A stretch of 64,000 bases of DNA from Paucibacter sediminis. Its GTDB lineage: Bacteria; Pseudomonadota; Gammaproteobacteria; Burkholderiales; Burkholderiaceae_C. Every line of letters starts with the position of its first letter. Position 1 is the first letter of the stretch. The notes beneath the pieces were generated by a model. The model did not search any database and was not told the DNA's origin. It saw nothing but the letters and a program-made list of their open reading frames with translations. Location of the stretch: positions 5,125,001-5,189,000 of the forward strand of contig NZ_CP116346.1 of assembly GCF_030254645.1 (NCBI RefSeq), given 5' to 3'. The position numbers and the translations under genes were made by a program. Below are positions 60,583 through 64,000 of this stretch, piece by piece.

Positions 60583-62679
60583 TCACTCGTTAAAGCCCTT
60601 GCCCTGCTCCACCAGGCGCGCCAGCAGCGGCGCCGGCTGCCAGAACTTGCCATCGTCCAGCGGGTTCTTGGCAAAGCGCTTCATCGCCTGCACGACGTTG
60701 AAGAGGCCCACCGTGTCGGCATAGCACATCGGGCCGCCGCGCCACAGCGGGAAGCCATAGCCGGTGAGGTAGACCATGTCCACGTCCGAGGCGCGCTGCG
60801 CAATGCCTTCTTCCAGCAGGTGCGCGGCCTCGTTGACGAGGGCGAACACCAGGCGCTGCACGATCTCCTCGTCGCTGATCTGGCGCGGCGTGATGCCCAG
60901 GGCGGCACGGTGCTTCTCCAGCATCTCCACCACCACCGGCGAGGGGATGGCGTCGCGCTTGCCCGGCACATAGTCGTACCAGCCGGCGCCAGTCTTCTGG
61001 CCATAGCGGCCCAGCTCGCAAAGGCGGTCGGCGCTGGCCGAGTAGCGCAGGTTCGGCTTCTCCTGGTAGCGGCGCTTGCGGATCGCCCAGCCGATATCGT
61101 TGCCGGCCAGGTCGCCCATGCGGAAGGGGCCCATCGCGAAACCGAACTTCTCGGCCGCCTTGTCCACCTGGGCCGGCGTGCAGCCCTCGTCCAGCAGGAA
61201 GCCGGCCTGGCGGCTGTACTGCTCGATCATGCGGTTGCCGATGAAGCCATCGCACACGCCCGAGACCACCGCGGTCTTCTTGATCTTCTTGGCCAGCTGC
61301 ATCACCGTGGCCAGCACGTCCTTGGCGGTGGCCGCACCGCGCACCACTTCCAGCAGGCGCATCACATTGGCCGGGCTGAAGAAGTGCATGCCCACCACGT
61401 CCTGCGGGCGTTGCGTGAAATTGGCGATCTTGTTGACGTCCAGCGTCGAGGTGTTGGAGGCCAGGATGGCGCCGGGCTTCATCACCGCGTCGAGCTGCTT
61501 GAAGACCGCCTCCTTCACGCCCAGCTCCTCGAACACCGCCTCGATCACCAGATCGGCATCGCCGATGTCGGCGTAGTTGAGCGTTGTCGTCAGCAGCGCC
61601 ATGCGGGCCGCGTACTTGTCTTCCTTGAGCTTGCCCTTCTTGACCTGGGCCTCGTAGTTCTTGCGGATGGTGGCGACGCCGCGGTCCAGCGCCTCCTGCT
61701 TGGTCTCCAGCATGGTCACCGGGATGCCGGCGTTCAGGAAGTTCATGCTGATGCCGCCGCCCATGGTGCCGGCGCCGATCACCGCCACCTTGGCGATGCT
61801 GCGCGTGGGCGTGCCCTCGGGCACGTCGCCGATCTTGCTGGCGGCGCGCTCGGCAAAGAAGGCGTGGCGCAGGGCCTTGGACTCGGGCGTCATCATCAGC
61901 GCCAGAAAGCCCTCGCGCTCGGCCTTCATGCCGTCCTCGAACTTCATGTTCACGGCCGCGGCCACCGCCTCCAGGCAGCGCAGCGGCGCCGGGAAGTTCT
62001 TGCTCATCGCGCCCACGGTGTTGCGGGCGAACTGGAAGAAGGCCTGGTTTTCGGGATGGCGCGCCTTCAGATCGCGCACCTTGGGCAGCGGGCGTTTGTC
62101 GGCCACCTCGGCCGCCAGGGCCAGCGCACCCGCCATCAAATCGCCCTCGACGACGCGGTCGAACAGCTTCTGGCCCGGGATCTGCGCCAGCAACTCGCTG
62201 TTGACCGGCTCGCCGCTGACGATCATGTTCAGCGCCGGCTCCACGCCCAGGGCGCGCGGCAGGCGTTGCGTACCGCCGGCGCCGGGCAAGAGGCCCAGCT
62301 TGACCTCGGGCAGCGCAATCTTGGCGCCCGGCGACACCACGCGGTAATGGCAACCCAGGGCCAGTTCCAGGCCACCGCCCATGCACACCGTGTGGATGGC
62401 GGCCACCACCGGCTTGCTGCAGTTCTCCACCACCGCAATCAGGCTGTGCAGGCTGGGCTCGGCGAGCGCCTTGGGGCTGCCGAATTCCTTGATGTCGGCG
62501 CCGCCCGAGAAGGCCTTGCCGGCGCCGGTGATGACGATGGCCTTGACGGCCGCATCGTTCTCGGCCCGCTCGACGCCTTCTGCGGCGGCCTTGCGGGTGG
62601 CATGACCCAGGCCGTTGACGGGCGGGTTGTCCAGGGTGATCACGGCGACCGAGCCGCGGACTTCGTAAGTGGCAGTCAT
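60583..62679 (-). CDS. fadB: Bifunctional enoyl-CoA hydratase/3-hydroxyacyl-CoA dehydrogenase
   Basis: 698 residues. The N-terminal crotonase domain (residues ~1-190) carries GAGKAFSGGADIKEFG and the catalytic Glu segment LPEVKLGLLPGAGGTQRLPRALG. The 3-hydroxyacyl-CoA dehydrogenase domain starts near residue 297 with VAVIGAGTMGGGISMNFLNAGIPVTMLE and includes VVGMHFFSPANVMRLLEVV. The C-terminal duplicated HAD domain follows. It is first gene of the beta-oxidation operon, with a palindrome 35 bases upstream. The architecture matches FadB/FadJ/peroxisomal multifunctional enzymes. Confidence 0.93.
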   Translation of the reverse strand: MTATYEVRGSVAVITLDNPPVNGLGHATRKAAAEGVERAENDAAVKAIVITGAGKAFSGGADIKEFGSPKALAEPSLHSLIAVVENCSKPVVAAIHTVCMGGGLELALGCHYRVVSPGAKIALPEVKLGLLPGAGGTQRLPRALGVEPALNMIVSGEPVNSELLAQIPGQKLFDRVVEGDLMAGALALAAEVADKRPLPKVRDLKARHPENQAFFQFARNTVGAMSKNFPAPLRCLEAVAAAVNMKFEDGMKAEREGFLALMMTPESKALRHAFFAERAASKIGDVPEGTPTRSIAKVAVIGAGTMGGGISMNFLNAGIPVTMLETKQEALDRGVATIRKNYEAQVKKGKLKEDKYAARMALLTTTLNYADIGDADLVIEAVFEELGVKEAVFKQLDAVMKPGAILASNTSTLDVNKIANFTQRPQDVVGMHFFSPANVMRLLEVVRGAATAKDVLATVMQLAKKIKKTAVVSGVCDGFIGNRMIEQYSRQAGFLLDEGCTPAQVDKAAEKFGFAMGPFRMGDLAGNDIGWAIRKRRYQEKPNLRYSASADRLCELGRYGQKTGAGWYDYVPGKRDAIPSPVVVEMLEKHRAALGITPRQISDEEIVQRLVFALVNEAAHLLEEGIAQRASDVDMVYLTGYGFPLWRGGPMCYADTVGLFNVVQAMKRFAKNPLDDGKFWQPAPLLARLVEQGKGFNE

Positions 62680-62713
62680 TGCAAAACCCTTTGTGAATCA
62701 AGCAGCAAAAATA

Positions 62714-62732
62714 GAACGATCGTTCGATTCTA
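62714..62732 (-). promoter_or_regulatory. Palindromic operator and -10 box of the beta-oxidation operon
   Basis: GAACGATCGTTC (62714-62725), a perfect 12-base palindrome, sits one base downstream of a TAGAAT -10 box (62732-62727, minus) and 35 bases before the fadB start. The layout suggests a TetR-type repressor responding to acyl-CoA; the regulator is not in the window. No good -35 is visible. Confidence 0.6.
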
Positions 62733-62867
62733 GGCAGAGGCTCTGGAAATTGTTTGTCTCTGTTGTGACAAGGCGCGCAGCAACACGGCGGCGCCGCCAC
62801 GGCACCCGCAAAATGCCGCATGCCCTCTCACTCGACACTTCGCGTTTACCCTTGCATAACACCAAAA

Positions 62868-64000
62868 ATGCGCACCCTGACGTACACCAGCCTGGCCTTG
62901 CTGGCCCTGCTGATGCTGGGTGCCAAGCAGCCCGATGCCGCACCGCCGAGCCAGCGCCTGCAGGCCCTAGCCGAGCATTGCTGGGCCGATGCCGTGGCCC
63001 AGCCCGAGGCCGCGCTGCGGGCGCTGGACCCCGCCATCGCCGAGAGCGCCCTGCTGGGCCTGGCGCGCACCCATGCCGAGCTGCGCCTGTGCCGTGGCTA
63101 TGCGCAGGAGCAGCTGCAGCGGCCCGTGCCGGCGCTGCAGGACTATGAGTTCGGCGTCGCCGAGGGCCAGCGCCTGAACGCCGCCACCCTGCTGGCCGAC
63201 GCGCTCTCGCTGCGCGGCGAGGCGCGCTATCTGCAGGGCCTCTACAGCCAGGCCCTCACCGACCTGAAGCGCGCCTACGAGATCAACGTGACGCTCAAGC
63301 GTGCTGCGCAGCAGAACTACGCGCTCAACGCGATCGCCAATCTCTACGCCGATGCCAATGTGGGCGATTACGACCGCGCCATCGACTATTACCGCCAGCT
63401 GCTCAAGCGCCATGAGGCCGACGGCGCGCAGCAGGAGATCGCCACCGCCCACTACAACCTGGGCAGCACGTTGGAGCGCAAGCAGGACTATGCGGCGGCG
63501 CTGGAGGAGTTCCGCCAGGCCGAGGCGCTGGAGCGCCGCCGCCAGCAGCCGCTGGAGGCCGCCTATGTGCAGCGCTCCATCGGCACCGTGCTGGGCAAGC
63601 TGGGCCGGACCGCCGAGGCCCTGCCCATCCTCGAGCAGGCGCTCAAGGTCTTCGAGGCCGCCGGCCATGCCGACCGCGCCGCCCAGACCCGGCTCTCGCA
63701 TGCGGTGGTGCTGCGCCAGCTGGGCCGGCTGCGCGAGGCGCTGGCCGAGCTGGAACAGGTGCGCGAGTACTTCGAACGCGAGCGCAGCGATCGCTTCCTC
63801 GAGAAGATCCACGACGAGCGCGCGCTCACGCTCAGCGGCCTGGGTGAATGGCCGCGCGCGCTGCGGGCGCGCGAGCAGCAGCTGGCCCTGGTGCGCCGCC
63901 TGGCCGAGCAGGCCAAGAGCCAGCAGACCTCGCGCCTGCGCGTCGAGTTCGACAGCGCCCGCAAGGAGCAGGAGAACCGCGAGCTCAACGCCGAGAACCT
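62868..64000 (+). CDS. Tetratricopeptide-repeat signalling protein (N-terminal part; gene runs off the window)
   Basis: At least 377 residues, open to the window end. A signal/anchor (MRTLTYTSLALLALLMLGA) is followed by a helical region with successive TPR-like units, for example LADALSLRGEARYLQGLYSQALTDLKRAYEI, EIATAHYNLGSTLERKQDYAAALEEFRQAEAL, AYVQRSIGTVLGKLGRTAEALPILEQAL. The visible end (TSRLRVEFDSARKEQENRELNAEN) is a coiled coil that in such proteins leads into a TM and a GGDEF or histidine-kinase domain. The output domain is not visible. It is divergent from fadB. Confidence 0.8.
   Translation, partial: MRTLTYTSLALLALLMLGAKQPDAAPPSQRLQALAEHCWADAVAQPEAALRALDPAIAESALLGLARTHAELRLCRGYAQEQLQRPVPALQDYEFGVAEGQRLNAATLLADALSLRGEARYLQGLYSQALTDLKRAYEINVTLKRAAQQNYALNAIANLYADANVGDYDRAIDYYRQLLKRHEADGAQQEIATAHYNLGSTLERKQDYAAALEEFRQAEALERRRQQPLEAAYVQRSIGTVLGKLGRTAEALPILEQALKVFEAAGHADRAAQTRLSHAVVLRQLGRLREALAELEQVREYFERERSDRFLEKIHDERALTLSGLGEWPRALRAREQQLALVRRLAEQAKSQQTSRLRVEFDSARKEQENRELNAEN

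Overview
The window is GC-rich, gene-dense chromosomal DNA from a betaproteobacterium, most likely a Burkholderiales member of the Roseateles/Paucibacter/Rubrivivax type. That placement is inferred from gene order (ilvB-ilvH-ilvC-pssA-leuA, nadE-glnB, thrS-infC-rpmI-rplT-pheS-pheT-ihfA-merR, clpX-clpP-tig), the hpnCDE squalene operon, a PEP-CTERM protein and DUF3106/DUF3619 genes. I see no insertion sequence, prophage, CRISPR array or rRNA. No gene-free stretch exceeds 300 bases.

Layout. 1-2.6 kb: clpX (partial), clpP, tig and tRNA-Leu(UAG), all minus. 2.8-7.1 kb: an RND efflux permease and its lipoprotein adaptor (minus), with a clear sigma70 promoter followed at once by a TetR-style operator. 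7.3-11.1 kb: overlapping hpnC-hpnD-hpnE (squalene from farnesyl diphosphate), then an IclR regulator. 11.1-18.4 kb (minus): a PBP7-type peptidase and the branched-chain amino acid/phospholipid cluster ilvB-ilvH-ilvC-pssA-leuA, where leuA is preceded by a leucine leader peptide and attenuator. 18.7-21.4 kb: a sigma-70-family factor overlapped by DUF3619, then DUF3106, RDD and dgkA. 21.4-28.7 kb: glnB, nadE, a COG3146 protein, soluble pyrophosphatase divergent from a membrane H+-pyrophosphatase, and a degenerate J-domain protein. 28.8-36.9 kb (minus): translation cluster thrS-infC-rpmI-rplT-pheS-pheT-ihfA-merR plus tRNA-Pro(GGG). infC starts at ATC, and thrS carries a threonine-rich leader peptide and terminator. 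36.9-46.6 kb: a glycine-zipper lipoprotein, a PEP-CTERM protein, a patatin-like protein, a TonB-dependent receptor, tex and eutBC. 46.6-51.2 kb: a flavoprotein and a tightly overlapping SDR/GST/ElaA/oxidoreductase operon. 51.5-53.0 kb: a chemoreceptor. 53.0-62.7 kb: a nine-gene minus-strand fatty acid beta-oxidation cluster headed by a FadB-type enzyme with a perfect palindrome upstream. 62.9 kb to the end: the start of a TPR signalling protein.

The most interesting elements are non-coding. Two peptide-leader attenuators (thrS and leuA) tie transcription to supply of charged tRNA, and tandem hairpins lie between infC and rpmI and between rplT and pheS. Other leads are a PM20D1-like peptidase inside the beta-oxidation operon, the sigma factor/DUF3619 pair as a possible uncharacterised sigma/anti-sigma module, and ethanolamine ammonia-lyase with no microcompartment genes in view.
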